From assembly GCF_030161095.1 (NCBI RefSeq), contig NZ_BSPP01000001.1:1-64000 (forward strand): a stretch of 64,000 nt of DNA. Direction: 5' to 3'. Positions 36,931 to 47,036 of this stretch are shown here, in pieces (the stretch's first letter is position 1; each line of letters begins with the position of its first letter). Source of the DNA: Cypionkella aquatica. GTDB lineage: Bacteria > Pseudomonadota > Alphaproteobacteria > Rhodobacterales > Rhodobacteraceae. The position numbers were made by a program, and so were the translations under genes. The notes beneath the pieces were generated by a model. That model saw only the letters and a program-made list of their open reading frames with translations. It was not told the DNA's origin and did no database searches.

Positions 36931-39585
36931 ATGGCTTCGCTGAACGACATCCGCTCGACCTATCTCGATTTCTTCGTACGCAATGGCCATAAACGGGTGG
37001 ACAGCTCGCCGCTTGTGCCGCGCAACGATCCGACGCTGATGTTCGCCAATTCTGGCATGGTGCAGTTCAAGAATTGCTTCACCGGGGTTGAGACGCGCGA
37101 TTACAAACGCGCGACCACAGCGCAGAAATGCGTCCGCGCGGGCGGCAAGCACAACGATCTGGACAATGTCGGCTATACCGCGCGGCACCACACGTTTTTC
37201 GAGATGCTGGGCAACTTCAGCTTTGGCGATTACTTCAAGGATCAAGCCATTGCTTTTGCTTGGGAATTGCTGACCAAGGATTTTGGTCTGAACAAGGATA
37301 AACTGCTTGTCACGGTCTATCATACCGATGACGAGGCGGCCGCGATCTGGAAAAAGGTCGCGGGTCTGTCGGATGATAAGATCATTCGCATCCCGACCGA
37401 TGACAATTTCTGGCGGATGGGGCCGACCGGGCCGTGCGGTCCGTGCACCGAGATTTTCTATGATCACGGCGACCATATCTGGGGTGGCCCTCCGGGGTCT
37501 GCCGAAGAAGACGGCGACCGATTCATTGAAATTTGGAACAACGTGTTCATGCAGAACGAGCAGTTCGCGGATGGCACGATGCGCCCGCTGGACATGCAGT
37601 CGATCGATACCGGCATGGGGTTGGAGCGGATTGGCGCCCTGTTGCAGGGCAAACACGACAATTATGACACTGATCTGATGCGCAGCCTGATCGAGGCTTC
37701 GGCGCATGCCACCAACACCGACCCGGATGGCCCCGGCAAAACCAGCCACCGGGTGATTGCGGATCATTTGCGCTCGACTTCATTCCTGATCGCCGATGGG
37801 GTGATGCCCAGCAATGAGGGGCGCGGTTATGTGTTACGCCGGATCATGCGGCGCGCGATGCGGCATTTGCACATGCTGGGCGCGCAGGATCCGGTTATGC
37901 ACAAGCTGGTTCCGGCGCTGGTGCGGCAGATGGGCGCTGCTTACCCCGAGTTGCAGCGCGCGCAAAGCCTGATCGAAGAGACGCAATTGCTGGAGGAAAC
38001 CCGCTTCAAGACCACGCTGGACCGTGGTTTGCGCCTGCTGAATGATGAGTTGGAACGCCTGCCCGAAGGCGCTGCTTTGCCGGGCGATGTGGCGTTCAAA
38101 CTTTCCGATACCTATGGTTTTCCGCTGGATCTGACTCAAGACGTACTGCGCGAGAAAGAGCGTATTGTCGATGTGGCGGGCTTTGATGCCGCGATGCAGG
38201 AGCAGAAAACCAAGGCGCGCGCGGCTTGGTCGGGGGCGGGCGGCACCGCGGATGCCAAGATCTGGTTCGAGATCGCCGAGGCGCATGGCGTCACTGAGTT
38301 CCTTGGCTATGATACCGAAACTGCTGAAGGCCAGATCGACGCGTTGGTGCGCGATGGCGCGCTGATTGGCGCGGCAGAGGTCGGGACCTCGGTTCAGATC
38401 GTGGTGAACCAAACGCCGTTCTATGCCGAGAGCGGCGGGCAGATTGGCGATACCGGGCTGATCCGCACCGCGACCGGGCTGGCCGAAGTGACAGATACCC
38501 GCAAATCGGCGGGGGTTTTCCTGCATATTGCCACCGTTCTGGAAGGCACGATTTTGCGCGGCCAAGCGGCGAAACTTGAAGTGTCGCACACACGGCGCGC
38601 AGCTATCCGCGCCAATCATTCGGCCACCCATTTGCTGCATGAGGCCTTGCGCCGGGCTTTGGGCGATCATGTCGCACAACGCGGATCTTTGAACGCGGCG
38701 GATCGGCTGCGGTTTGATTTCAGCCATGGTCATGCGATGTCTGAGGCCGATCAGATGAAGGTAGAAGCCGAAGTGAATGAATTCATTCGGCAAAATACTG
38801 CGGTCGACACCCGGATCATGACGCCGGATGATGCGCGGGCTTTGGGCGCGCAGGCGTTGTTTGGCGAGAAATATGGCGACGAGGTGCGGGTCGTCTCGAT
38901 GGGCGCACTTGATGGCTCGGGCAAGGGGACAGAGGGGCGAACCTATTCGCTGGAACTTTGCGGTGGCACTCATGTGACACGCACCGGCGATATTGGCGCG
39001 TTTGTTTTGTTGAGCGATTCTGCTTCGTCTTCAGGCGTGCGGCGGATTGAGGCTTTGACCGGACAAGCGGCGCTGGAGCATCTGCGTGCGCAAGATCAGC
39101 GGCTGGCCTCGGTGGCTTTGGCGCTGAAAACCCATCCGGGCGATGTGCTTGAGCGGGTGAAAGCATTGCAGGACGAACGTCGGGCCTTGGCCAATGAGGT
39201 CGCGCAATTGCGCCGAGATCTTGCGATGGGCGGCAAGTCTGGCGGGCCGGAAATCAAGGAAATCAACGGGGTAAAGCTGATTGCTCAGGTGCTTTCCGGG
39301 GTGTCCGGCAAGGATCTGCCGGGGTTGATTGACGAGATGAAGGCGCAGATCGGGTCGGGCGCGATTGTTCTGATTGCCGATACCGGCGCGAAACCTGCGG
39401 TGGCGGCCGGTGTCACGGCGGACTTGACGACACGGATTTCGGCAGTGACTTTGGCGAAGGCAGCGGTCGAAGCCTTGGGCGGCAAGGGCGGCGGTGGGCG
39501 GCCCGATATGGCGCAGGGCGGCGGTGCCGATATTGCGCTTGCCGATGCGGCGATTGCAGCGGTGCATGCCGCGTTGGAGGTTTGA
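36931..39585 (+). CDS. alaS: Alanyl-tRNA synthetase
   Basis: Charges tRNA-Ala and edits mischarged tRNA. The 884-residue protein has the class II core (residues about 4-410, motif 2 around [20 protein letters not shown]), the editing domain with [12 protein letters not shown] and the zinc-binding [13 protein letters not shown], and a C-terminal DHHA1 domain ending in [12 protein letters not shown]. The start at 36931 has GGAGG upstream and the standard opening [15 protein letters not shown]. The DUF1330 gene follows with no gap. Confidence 0.98.
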   Translation: MASLNDIRSTYLDFFVRNGHKRVDSSPLVPRNDPTLMFANSGMVQFKNCFTGVETRDYKRATTAQKCVRAGGKHNDLDNVGYTARHHTFFEMLGNFSFGDYFKDQAIAFAWELLTKDFGLNKDKLLVTVYHTDDEAAAIWKKVAGLSDDKIIRIPTDDNFWRMGPTGPCGPCTEIFYDHGDHIWGGPPGSAEEDGDRFIEIWNNVFMQNEQFADGTMRPLDMQSIDTGMGLERIGALLQGKHDNYDTDLMRSLIEASAHATNTDPDGPGKTSHRVIADHLRSTSFLIADGVMPSNEGRGYVLRRIMRRAMRHLHMLGAQDPVMHKLVPALVRQMGAAYPELQRAQSLIEETQLLEETRFKTTLDRGLRLLNDELERLPEGAALPGDVAFKLSDTYGFPLDLTQDVLREKERIVDVAGFDAAMQEQKTKARAAWSGAGGTADAKIWFEIAEAHGVTEFLGYDTETAEGQIDALVRDGALIGAAEVGTSVQIVVNQTPFYAESGGQIGDTGLIRTATGLAEVTDTRKSAGVFLHIATVLEGTILRGQAAKLEVSHTRRAAIRANHSATHLLHEALRRALGDHVAQRGSLNAADRLRFDFSHGHAMSEADQMKVEAEVNEFIRQNTAVDTRIMTPDDARALGAQALFGEKYGDEVRVVSMGALDGSGKGTEGRTYSLELCGGTHVTRTGDIGAFVLLSDSASSSGVRRIEALTGQAALEHLRAQDQRLASVALALKTHPGDVLERVKALQDERRALANEVAQLRRDLAMGGKSGGPEIKEINGVKLIAQVLSGVSGKDLPGLIDEMKAQIGSGAIVLIADTGAKPAVAAGVTADLTTRISAVTLAKAAVEALGGKGGGGRPDMAQGGGADIALADAAIAAVHAALEV

Positions 39586-39879
39586 ATGGCAACGGCTTTG
39601 TGGATTGCGCATGTTGAAGTGACGGATGCCGAGGCTTATGGCCGGTATGCGGTGCTGGCGGGGCCAATATTGGCCTCTTTTGGCGGAAATTTTCTTGCTA
39701 GATCAGGGCGTTATGTACAGCTGGAGGGCGTTGAGCGCGCCCGTAATGTGGTCGCACGTTTTCCCAGCGTTGAGGCGGCAGTGGAGTGTTATCACTCGGC
39801 CGCCTATCAAGCGGCGCTGGCCCATGCCAAAGGGGCCTCGCAGCGTGATTTGGTTGTGGTCGAAGAGCTGGGCGAATAG
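39586..39879 (+). CDS. DUF1330 protein
   Basis: A 97-residue dimeric alpha/beta-barrel (ferredoxin-like) protein of the DUF1330 family: ALWIAHVEVTDAEAYGRYAVLAGPILASFGGNFLARSG, and PSVEAAVECYHSAAYQAAL. Its start ATG directly follows the alaS stop, so it is co-translated. The family has no assigned activity. Confidence 0.88.
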   Translation: MATALWIAHVEVTDAEAYGRYAVLAGPILASFGGNFLARSGRYVQLEGVERARNVVARFPSVEAAVECYHSAAYQAALAHAKGASQRDLVVVEELGE

Positions 39880-39986
39880 TTTTCGGGATCACGCCAATTT
39901 GTCGGAAAATTATGCTGCATATTTCTTCTGTTGTGGTATGTTTTCCTTAAGAGGCCAGTCAGGCCCGGTAGTGTGAGGGCAGTTTT

Positions 39987-40814
39987 ATGTGCCGTTGGGC
40001 AGCTTACGCGGGTGCGCCGATTTTTCTGGAAGAGATCATCAGCCGTCCCGGCCATTCGTTGATCCACCAAAGCCATGGCGCGACGCAGTGCCATTCGTCG
40101 ATTAACGCTGATGGTTTTGGTGTGGCGTGGTATGGTGATCGCCCGGAGCCGGGGCTTTACCGCGACGTGCTGCCGGCCTGGTCTGACCCCAATTTGCGCA
40201 GCCTGACAGCGCAGGTGAAATCAGGGCTGTTTCTGGCGCATGTGCGGGCCTCGACCGGCACGGCGACCAGCCGCAACAACTGCCACCCCTTTGTGCATGG
40301 TGTCTGGTCGTTTATGCATAACGGTCAGGTCGGCGGCTATGACCATTTCCGCCGCGATGCCGATATGATGATTCCCGATACGCTTTATGCCGCGCGCAAA
40401 GGGGCGACGGATTCGGAAGCGCTGTTTCTGGTGGCACTTGCCGAAGGCTTGGACAGCGATCCGAGGGCTGCGTTGGAGCGGGCTTCGGCGCGGTTCATCG
40501 CTCTCGCACGCGCCAAGGGGGCTGCACCGCATCTGCGGATGACGGCGGCTTTGTCTGATGGAAAGCGGCTGTATGCGGTGCGCTATGCGACAGATGATGC
40601 CGCCCCCAGCTTGTATTATCGTTGGTCAGATACGCGCGGCGGTATGGCTGTGGTGTCCGAACCACTAGAGGCGGAGGAGGGCGGTTGGAACCAGATCGCC
40701 TCGAACACCTTCTGCACCTTTGATGGCGCAAAGGTGCAGGTCGAAGCATTCATGCCGTGCAAACTGGTGGAAGGCTATCTGCAAAGCACGGCGTCGGAGC
40801 TGGCGGCAGAGTAA
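39987..40814 (+). CDS. Class II glutamine amidotransferase (YafJ/EgtC-like)
   Basis: A 275-residue Ntn-hydrolase. The nucleophile is Cys2 after removal of Met (MCRWAAYAG), followed by NADGFGVAWYG and the oxyanion Asn in FMHNGQVGG. It lacks a synthetase domain, as in YafJ and the ergothioneine protein EgtC, both hydrolases acting on gamma-glutamyl amides. No ergothioneine genes are next to it, so the substrate remains open. It converges on the glycosyltransferase gene. Confidence 0.87.
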   Translation: MCRWAAYAGAPIFLEEIISRPGHSLIHQSHGATQCHSSINADGFGVAWYGDRPEPGLYRDVLPAWSDPNLRSLTAQVKSGLFLAHVRASTGTATSRNNCHPFVHGVWSFMHNGQVGGYDHFRRDADMMIPDTLYAARKGATDSEALFLVALAEGLDSDPRAALERASARFIALARAKGAAPHLRMTAALSDGKRLYAVRYATDDAAPSLYYRWSDTRGGMAVVSEPLEAEEGGWNQIASNTFCTFDGAKVQVEAFMPCKLVEGYLQSTASELAAE

Positions 40815-40823
40815 GACGCCAGC

Positions 40824-41759
40824 CTATTTGAGTTTGCCGCTTGCCACCAGATCGGCCAGCACGTGATCTGGTTGAGTGGCAGGGGCGTCGAAACTTTCAA
40901 AATAGTGCATGTTGCGCGAGCCGTCCCGGTCAATCTTGCTGGCGGCACCGCGAGTCATTTTGTACTTCTGGAAATACTCCAGACTTTGAATCGGGTAATG
41001 ATTGAGGTGAAACCTCTCATTATCCGACACAGTGCGTTCCGAGCGCGCGCCGTTTAACACATGCACCCCGATGGTTTGCGCCGATTTGATCACAGAGGTG
41101 CGGCACATATATTTGCGCCCAGTGTGAAAATGCAACTTGGGATTGCGCATCGTGAAGGCTTGCCGGATGCTGGCGGGGTGTTTTGTCAACCCGCTGCTGC
41201 CAAACATCCGCCAGTTGCCATAGATCACGTCCAGGTCGCGATAATCCTTGAATTGGTCGGAAATTTTCTCGCCTGTGGGACAATACCAAAATTCATCCAG
41301 ATCGGCGATGATCAGCCATTGGCATTTGCGCGCGATTTTGAACTGGTTGAAGGCGGTCCAGTAATGCTTTCGTTGGCGATGCGGCTGCGGATATTCAACA
41401 AGCTCGACAACGCCCTTGGCGACCCAAGCTTTGGCCTTGCTGACGCTGTCGTCGGTGCTGCCATTGTCGATCAGAAAGATCTTGCCCGCACCTACCGAAA
41501 CGTAGTGCTGCACCCATTCATCAATGTTGACGCCTTCATTCTTCATGATGCCGAGCACGCCCAAGGTGTGTTCATGCGACGCCTGTTCGGCGCGGGCTGC
41601 ACGCAGCCGCTCAACGCGCAAACGGTTCCAAGTACGGACCTTGTTTGTCAGATTAACCAGCAACTGCGATATCCCCGTGATCGACCTTAGGGGGTTTTTA
41701 TACGCGAAGTCAGGGCGCACAACAATATTCACTGTCTTGCGGGGTGTCAGGTGCAGCAT
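40824..41759 (-). CDS. Glycosyltransferase family 2/92-like protein
   Basis: A 311-residue GT-A-fold transferase. LGVLGIMKNEGVNIDEWVQHYVSVGAGKIFLIDNGSTDDS is the nucleotide-binding opening and ADLDEFWYCP the metal-binding DxD-type motif; NHYPIQSLEYFQKYK resembles the GT92-like C-terminal part. The first ATG (41759) sits two bases beyond the typA terminator and has no ribosome site, so translation may be leaderless or start at a later GTG/TTG. Acceptor unknown; probably envelope polysaccharide or lipid. Confidence 0.8.
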   Translation of the reverse strand: MLHLTPRKTVNIVVRPDFAYKNPLRSITGISQLLVNLTNKVRTWNRLRVERLRAARAEQASHEHTLGVLGIMKNEGVNIDEWVQHYVSVGAGKIFLIDNGSTDDSVSKAKAWVAKGVVELVEYPQPHRQRKHYWTAFNQFKIARKCQWLIIADLDEFWYCPTGEKISDQFKDYRDLDVIYGNWRMFGSSGLTKHPASIRQAFTMRNPKLHFHTGRKYMCRTSVIKSAQTIGVHVLNGARSERTVSDNERFHLNHYPIQSLEYFQKYKMTRGAASKIDRDGSRNMHYFESFDAPATQPDHVLADLVASGKLK

Positions 41760-41761
41760 GA

Positions 41762-41787
41762 AAAAACCCGCCTTTCGGCGGGTTTTT
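41762..41787 (-). terminator. Intrinsic terminator of typA
   Basis: AAAAACCCGCC and GGCGGGTTTTT form a near-perfect hairpin with a TTTC loop, located between the typA stop (41793) and the start codon of the next gene. The A- and T-rich arms allow function on either strand. Confidence 0.9.
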
Positions 41788-41792
41788 GTGGT

Positions 41793-43610
41793 TCAGGCCG
41801 AGCGCGACATGCGTTTGCGGTCGTTCGGATCAAGGTAGCGTTTGCGCATCCGCACCGATTTTGGTGTCACTTCAACCAGTTCATCATCGTCGATATAGGC
41901 GATGCACTGCTCGAGGCTCAGCTTGACGGGGGTGGTCAGGCGCACCGCTTCGTCGGTGCCGCTTGCGCGCACGTTGGTCAGTTGTTTGCCCTTCAGCGGG
42001 TTCACTTCCAGATCGTTGTCGCGGCTGTGTTCGCCGATGATCATGCCAGTGTAAACAGGTTCCTGCACGCCGATGAAGAAGTGGCCGCGATCTTCGAGTT
42101 TCCACATCGCGTAGGCGACCGAGATCCCAGATTCCATCGAGATCAGAACGCCTTGGCGGCGACCTTCGATTGCGCCCTTGTGCGGCGCCCAGTCGTGGAA
42201 CACGCGGTTCAGAACGCCGGTGCCGCGGGTGTCGGTCATAAACTGACCGTGATAGCCGATCAGGCCACGCGACGGCACATGCGCGATGATGCGGGTTTTG
42301 CCAACGCCTGCGGGCTTCATCTCGACCAGATCGCCCTTGCGGGGACCTGTCAGCTTTTCGATCACAGCACCAGTGTATTCATCATCCACGTCGATGGTGA
42401 CTTCTTCAATCGGCTCGGATTTCACACCGTCGATGTCTTGGAAGATCACGCGCGGACGGCTGATCGACAGTTCAAAGCCCTCACGGCGCATGTTTTCGAT
42501 CAGAACGCCCATTTGCAATTCGCCACGACCGGCAACTTCAAAGGCGTCGCCGCCGGGGGTGTCGGTGACTTTGATCGCCACGTTGATCTCGGCTTCTTTC
42601 ATCAGACGCTCGCGGATCACGCGCGACTGCACCTTAGAGCCTTCTTTGCCAGCAAGCGGGCTGTCATTGATGCCGAAGGTGATCGAGATGGTCGGCGGAT
42701 CAATCGGTTGCGCCGGGATTGCGGTTTCGATTTCCAGCGCACAAAGCGTATCAGCCACGGTAGCTTTGGTCATGCCAGCAAGGGTGACGATATCGCCAGC
42801 CTCTGCCGCATCAATCGGGGTCATCACGAGGCCACGGTAAGCAAGGACTTTCGAGACGCGGAACTGCTCCAGCTTTTCGCCATCGCGGCTCAGCGCTTTG
42901 ATGGTTTCGCCAGCTTTCAGGGTGCCAGCCTCAACACGCCCGGTCAGGATACGACCGATGAACGGGTCAGCCGACAGGGTGGTGGCGAGCATCTGGAAGG
43001 GCTCGGCGCGGCGCGCAATCTGTTTCGGCTCTGGCACATGTTTGACCACAAGTTCGTAGAGCGCGGTCAGATCCTTGCGCGGACCGTCAAGTTCGGTGTC
43101 CGCCCAACCGGAGCGGCCCGACGCATAGAGCACCGGAAAATCGAGTTGGTCATCATCAGCGCCAAGGTTGGCGAACAGATCGAAAACCTCGTTCAGTGCG
43201 CGCGAAGGTTCGGCATCGTGCTTGTCGACCTTGTTCAGCACCACGATCGGGCGCAGACCCAAAGCCAAAGCTTTCGAGGTCACAAATTTCGTCTGCGGCA
43301 TCGGGCCTTCGGCAGCGTCAACCAGCAGCACCACGCCGTCAACCATGCTCAGGATGCGTTCGACTTCACCGCCGAAATCGGCGTGGCCGGGGGTGTCGAC
43401 GATGTTGATGCGTGCGCCGCCCCATTCAAGGCTGGTGCATTTCGCAAGAATGGTGATGCCACGCTCGCGTTCAATGTCGTTGCTGTCCATCGCGCGCTCG
43501 GCAACCGCTTGGTTGTCGCGGAACGAACCGGACTGTTTCAGCAGCTCGTCGACGAGGGTGGTCTTGCCATGGTCGACGTGTGCGATAATGGCGATGTTGC
43601 GAAGCTCCAT
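41793..43610 (-). CDS. typA: Ribosome-associated GTPase TypA/BipA
   Basis: A 605-residue translational GTPase with roles in 50S assembly and stress. G1 is AHVDHGKTTLVDELL, G3 is DTPGHADFGGEVER and G4 is NKVDKHD; elongation-factor-like domains II, III and V follow, then the BipA-specific C-terminal domain. The ATG at 43610 lacks a clear ribosome site. A strong terminator follows the stop. Confidence 0.97.
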   Translation of the reverse strand: MELRNIAIIAHVDHGKTTLVDELLKQSGSFRDNQAVAERAMDSNDIERERGITILAKCTSLEWGGARINIVDTPGHADFGGEVERILSMVDGVVLLVDAAEGPMPQTKFVTSKALALGLRPIVVLNKVDKHDAEPSRALNEVFDLFANLGADDDQLDFPVLYASGRSGWADTELDGPRKDLTALYELVVKHVPEPKQIARRAEPFQMLATTLSADPFIGRILTGRVEAGTLKAGETIKALSRDGEKLEQFRVSKVLAYRGLVMTPIDAAEAGDIVTLAGMTKATVADTLCALEIETAIPAQPIDPPTISITFGINDSPLAGKEGSKVQSRVIRERLMKEAEINVAIKVTDTPGGDAFEVAGRGELQMGVLIENMRREGFELSISRPRVIFQDIDGVKSEPIEEVTIDVDDEYTGAVIEKLTGPRKGDLVEMKPAGVGKTRIIAHVPSRGLIGYHGQFMTDTRGTGVLNRVFHDWAPHKGAIEGRRQGVLISMESGISVAYAMWKLEDRGHFFIGVQEPVYTGMIIGEHSRDNDLEVNPLKGKQLTNVRASGTDEAVRLTTPVKLSLEQCIAYIDDDELVEVTPKSVRMRKRYLDPNDRKRMSRSA

Positions 43611-43685
43611 CGGGGAGGTCTCTTTCTTTTGTCAGCTTTGGCGCGGCGATAGCCTAGATAGGCCGGAAAGGCCAGAGGAACCTTT

Positions 43686-44288
43686 TCAGGTGGCGATGTA
43701 TCGGTCGCGGCGGTGGTTGATGGCGAGGAAAATGTTGAAAACGGCGGCACCGAGGAACGACCAGCCCAAAATATGCCAGTCGAGAAACAGCAATGAGACA
43801 GTGAACAGCACTGCATCAAAAATCAGTTGCGCGTAGCCTGCCTGAAAGCCGGTGCGGTCTTGCAGGATCAGCCACAGGATTGAGATACCGCCAAAGCTGC
43901 CGCCGTGACGGACAACGGCGAGGGCAGCGATGCCGAACAGGATGCCAAACAGCACGGCGGCGAAGGCCGGTTCGATATGCGAAAACGACAGCCAGCGCGG
44001 CAGTGTAGCGATGGCAAGCGATAGCATACCGACGCAGAGAAAGGTCTTCAGGGTGAATTCCAGCCCCATGCGTTTGTAGCCAAACCACAGGAACGGCAGC
44101 GAAATCGCGAAATAGACCAGCGCAAACGGCCAGCCAGTTACATAGCTGATCAAGGCGGCGACCCCGGTGGTCTGGCCTGCGATGAAGCCCAGATAGGTCA
44201 GGATGTGCATGCCGACCGCAGCCATGCAGACACCAAAGGCGATGCCTTGGGCGTCTTCAATCACAGAATGGTGGTGGGCTTCGGTCAT
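43686..44288 (-). CDS. YitT-family membrane protein
   Basis: A 200-residue inner-membrane protein with five to six hydrophobic segments, matching the YitT/DUF161 family: GIAFGVCMAAVGMHILTYLGFIAGQTTGVAALISYVTG, and VRHGGSFGGISILWLILQDRTG. Members lack the C-terminal DUF2179 domain when short, as here. No transport substrate is known. It precedes typA on the same strand but with a 75-base gap. Confidence 0.85.
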   Translation of the reverse strand: MTEAHHHSVIEDAQGIAFGVCMAAVGMHILTYLGFIAGQTTGVAALISYVTGWPFALVYFAISLPFLWFGYKRMGLEFTLKTFLCVGMLSLAIATLPRWLSFSHIEPAFAAVLFGILFGIAALAVVRHGGSFGGISILWLILQDRTGFQAGYAQLIFDAVLFTVSLLFLDWHILGWSFLGAAVFNIFLAINHRRDRYIAT

Positions 44289-44348
44289 GATCGTGCATAG
44301 CGCGGGGCGTTATCTATGTCAACAATGCTGACCTATTGCGCAAGGCAG

Positions 44349-44378
44349 AAAAAAAGGCCCGGCGCGACGGCCGGGCCT
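44349..44378 (-). terminator. Terminator of the alanine-rich membrane protein gene
   Basis: AGGCCCGGC (44355-44363) pairs with GCCGGGCCT (44370-44378), and on the minus strand a run of seven T follows. It lies 20 bases beyond the stop at 44398. Confidence 0.9.
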
Positions 44379-44397
44379 ATGAGTAGGGCTTTTGGAT

Positions 44398-45417
44398 TTA
44401 GCCTTTGTAAGAGAACAACCCCGAGATCTTGCCCTCATCGCGGTGACGCCCGCCGCGCACTGCTCCGATATAGGCCGCAACAGCTGCAAGCAAAGACGAT
44501 GCAGCCAGCGCGAAGGCCGAAAGAATGGCGGTTTTGCGTGCGGTTTCAGCGGCAGCAATCGCGGTTGCTTTCGCATCATCCGCCAGCTTTTGCGCCTCGA
44601 CCTTGGCTGTTTCGATGGCTGCGGCGGTATCTTCGCGCAGTTTGACGGCAGCGGCGACTGTTTCATCGACCCGCGCGGCAGCTTCCGGCGCGCTCAACTG
44701 CGTCTGTGCGGCCACGGCGCTGACCAGATATGCCTTGTCTTGATCCGAAATCGCACCGGTTGCTGCGACATTCGCCATGATCGCAGCCGAATGTGCTGCT
44801 ACGCTTGCGGTGTCGGCAGAGCCGGGGTTCACCACTTGCGGACGCAACAGGCTGTCGTTGATGTAACCCATCGGATCGGCCTTGACGCTGTCTGGCACTG
44901 CTGCTCCGGCTGCGGCCAGCGCACCCTGCGCAACACCGCCCACGGCTGTCCCGGTCGCTTGCACAACGGTTCCCGCAGCAGACCCTGCCGCTGCCGCGAC
45001 GTTGCCGGCAGCACCCAGCGTGCCAGTGACCACATTGGTCAGCAAAACCGCGCCAACCAAGGTGCCAACGGCCCAGACAACAACACCGTTTACGGCGTCA
45101 TGAATGGCGACCTCAGGGGCGGCCGCATTATCGACGCGGCGACGCATCCGGCCTGCGACATAGCCGCCCGTGGCATAGGCCGCGATGATGGTCAGAAAAA
45201 TCCAAACCGCGCTGATGATAAGCCCGAACTTTGCCGAGCCTTCACCGGGTTCAGCCGACAGCGTCGACAGACCCAGCGCTGAGCCGAAACCAGTCAGCAA
45301 AATGCCAATCGCAATGGCGACAACTGCGCCCGCGAAGATCGCGGCCCAGTCAACATAAGATCCTTCAAGCAGCCGTGCTGGCGCTGCGGCATTTGTGGTT
45401 TGTGCCGTGTTTTCCAT
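44398..45417 (-). CDS. Alanine-rich integral membrane protein, unknown function
   Basis: A 339-residue protein. Three hydrophobic segments lie in the first third (about 24-50, 66-92 and 110-138), then an Ala/Gly/Val-rich low-complexity stretch, a long predicted helical coiled region (about 240-300; repeated Ala, Glu and Lys as in KVEAQKLADDAKATAIAAAETARK) and a last membrane segment before the basic C-terminus. The start at 45417 is the one nearest a purine-rich AAAGCGAG; a GTG at 45438 would add 7 residues. It is preceded at 21 bases by a 24-residue membrane microprotein, probably in the same transcript. Confidence 0.75.
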   Translation of the reverse strand: MENTAQTTNAAAPARLLEGSYVDWAAIFAGAVVAIAIGILLTGFGSALGLSTLSAEPGEGSAKFGLIISAVWIFLTIIAAYATGGYVAGRMRRRVDNAAAPEVAIHDAVNGVVVWAVGTLVGAVLLTNVVTGTLGAAGNVAAAAGSAAGTVVQATGTAVGGVAQGALAAAGAAVPDSVKADPMGYINDSLLRPQVVNPGSADTASVAAHSAAIMANVAATGAISDQDKAYLVSAVAAQTQLSAPEAAARVDETVAAAVKLREDTAAAIETAKVEAQKLADDAKATAIAAAETARKTAILSAFALAASSLLAAVAAYIGAVRGGRHRDEGKISGLFSYKG

Positions 45418-45438
45418 GATACTCGCTTTCAGAACCAA

Positions 45439-45513
45439 TTAATGCATGCCGAGGAAAGAGAGGATTGCCATGACAATCACAACGAGGCCGACAAGATAAA
45501 TAATACCACCCAT
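45439..45513 (-). CDS. 24-residue single-span membrane microprotein
   Basis: ATG at 45513 to TAA at 45439-45441 encodes 24 residues: MGGIIYLVGLVV, then a hydrophobic IVMAILSFLG and a short MH end, so almost the whole peptide is one membrane span. GAAGGA lies about 9 bases upstream of the ATG. A hairpin (AGATCGCC paired with GGCGATCT around 45539-45559) lies in the presumed leader. The gene is 21 bases upstream of the alanine-rich membrane protein, which suggests the two work together. Too short for routine gene calling. Confidence 0.6.
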   Translation of the reverse strand: MGGIIYLVGLVVIVMAILSFLGMH

Positions 45514-45671
45514 TTCGAGGCATCCTTCACTCAGAGATGAGATCGCCGCGCTGGCGATCTTTGCACCGCGTCAACGCGCCGCAGGGATTCCTGTTCCGGG
45601 GTTCTGCGAAAATTTTGGGCGAATTTTGCTGCGGCCATGGCGATGCGTAAGCCAAGCCGCTGATGTGAAAT

Positions 45672-45700
45672 AAAAAAAGGCCCGACGCAACGCCGGGCCT
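45672..45700 (-). terminator. Intrinsic terminator of icd
   Basis: AGGCCCG (45678-45684) pairs with CGGGCCT (45694-45700) around a 9-base loop; on the minus strand it is followed by seven T. It lies 27 bases beyond the icd stop. Confidence 0.9.
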
Positions 45701-45726
45701 TTGATTGCTATGATAAGGATCAGACC

Positions 45727-46941
45727 TTAGCCTTGCAGGGCTTTGTTCAGATACTCATCGACCTTTTCCAGATAGCCGATGGTGGTCAGCCATTTCTGAT
45801 CTGGACCAACCAGCAGCGCCAAATCCTTGGTCATCCAACCATCTTCGACCGCATCAACGGTGACTTTTTCCAGCGTGGTGGCAAAGCGCATCAGTTGTTC
45901 GTTGCTGTCCAGTTTCGCGCGGTGCTTCAGGCCGCCCGTCCATGCGAAGATTGACGCGATGGAGTTGGTGCTGGTCGCCTTGCCCTTCTGATGCTCGCGG
46001 AAGTGGCGGGTGACGGTGCCATGCGCGGCCTCGGCCTCGACAGTTTTGCCATCGGGAGTCATCAGAATCGAGGTCATCAGACCCAAAGAGCCGAAACCTT
46101 GCGCCACGGTATCGGACTGCACGTCGCCGTCATAGTTCTTGCAGGCCCAGACATAGCCACCCGACCATTTCATCGCCGATGCCACCATATCGTCGATCAG
46201 ACGATGTTCGTAATGGATGCCTTTGGCTTTGAACTGGTCTTCAAATTCCTCGGCATAAACCTTGGCGAACAGATCCTTGAAGCGGCCATCATAGGCTTTC
46301 AGGATCGTGTTTTTGGTCGAAAGATACACCGGCCAGCCTTTGAGCAAACCATAATTGAACGAGGAGCGGGCAAAGTCGATGATAGAGTCATCAAGGTTGT
46401 ACATGCCCATATAGACGCCCGAGGACGCGGCCTGATAAACCTCCTTCTCGATCACGGTGCCGTCGTCGCCTACGAATTTCATCGTCAGTTTGCCTGCGCC
46501 GGGGAAGCGGAAGTCGGTGGCTTTGTACTGATCGCCAAAGGCGTGACGGCCCACAACGATGGGCTGGGTCCAGCCGGGAACAAGGCGAGGGACGTTTTTG
46601 CAGATGATCGGCTCGCGGAAGATCACGCCGCCCAAGATGTTGCGTATGGTGCCGTTCGGCGATTTCCACATTTGCTTGAGGTTGAATTCCTCTACCCGCT
46701 GTTCGTCCGGGGTGATCGTCGCGCATTTGACGCCGACGCCGTACTTCTGGATCGCATGGGCAGAATCAATGGTGATCTGGTCGTTGGTACGATCACGCTC
46801 TTCGATGCCCAGATCGTAGTATTTCAGATCAATGTCGAGATAGGGCAGGATCAGCTTTTGCTTGATGAAATCCCAGATGATCCGGGTCATCTCGTCGCCG
46901 TCAAGTTCGACAACGGGGTTGGCTACCTTAATCTTGGTCAT
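45727..46941 (-). CDS. icd: NADP-dependent isocitrate dehydrogenase (homodimeric, eukaryote-like subfamily)
   Basis: TCA-cycle enzyme converting isocitrate to 2-oxoglutarate and NADPH. The 404-residue length and motifs ([25 protein letters not shown] near the start, [12 protein letters not shown] for substrate, [31 protein letters not shown] for metal and cofactor) place it in the type II subfamily shared with eukaryotic NADP enzymes rather than E. coli Icd. AAGGGG precedes the ATG. Monocistronic with its own terminator. Confidence 0.97.
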   Translation of the reverse strand: MTKIKVANPVVELDGDEMTRIIWDFIKQKLILPYLDIDLKYYDLGIEERDRTNDQITIDSAHAIQKYGVGVKCATITPDEQRVEEFNLKQMWKSPNGTIRNILGGVIFREPIICKNVPRLVPGWTQPIVVGRHAFGDQYKATDFRFPGAGKLTMKFVGDDGTVIEKEVYQAASSGVYMGMYNLDDSIIDFARSSFNYGLLKGWPVYLSTKNTILKAYDGRFKDLFAKVYAEEFEDQFKAKGIHYEHRLIDDMVASAMKWSGGYVWACKNYDGDVQSDTVAQGFGSLGLMTSILMTPDGKTVEAEAAHGTVTRHFREHQKGKATSTNSIASIFAWTGGLKHRAKLDSNEQLMRFATTLEKVTVDAVEDGWMTKDLALLVGPDQKWLTTIGYLEKVDEYLNKALQG

Positions 46942-47036
46942 GTCGGCCCCTTATGGTTGGATTCGTTGTGAATGGTGTATGTGAAAATGCCGTAAAAGGA
47001 AAGATGGTATGCGATGGTATACTGAAATGAAGGGGG

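Noticed and set aside
41751-43652. A 633-codon open frame on the plus strand opposite typA
   Set aside because: It is the antisense shadow of a clear GTPase gene; its product is His/Ala/Phe-rich without domains, as expected from high-GC third-position bias.
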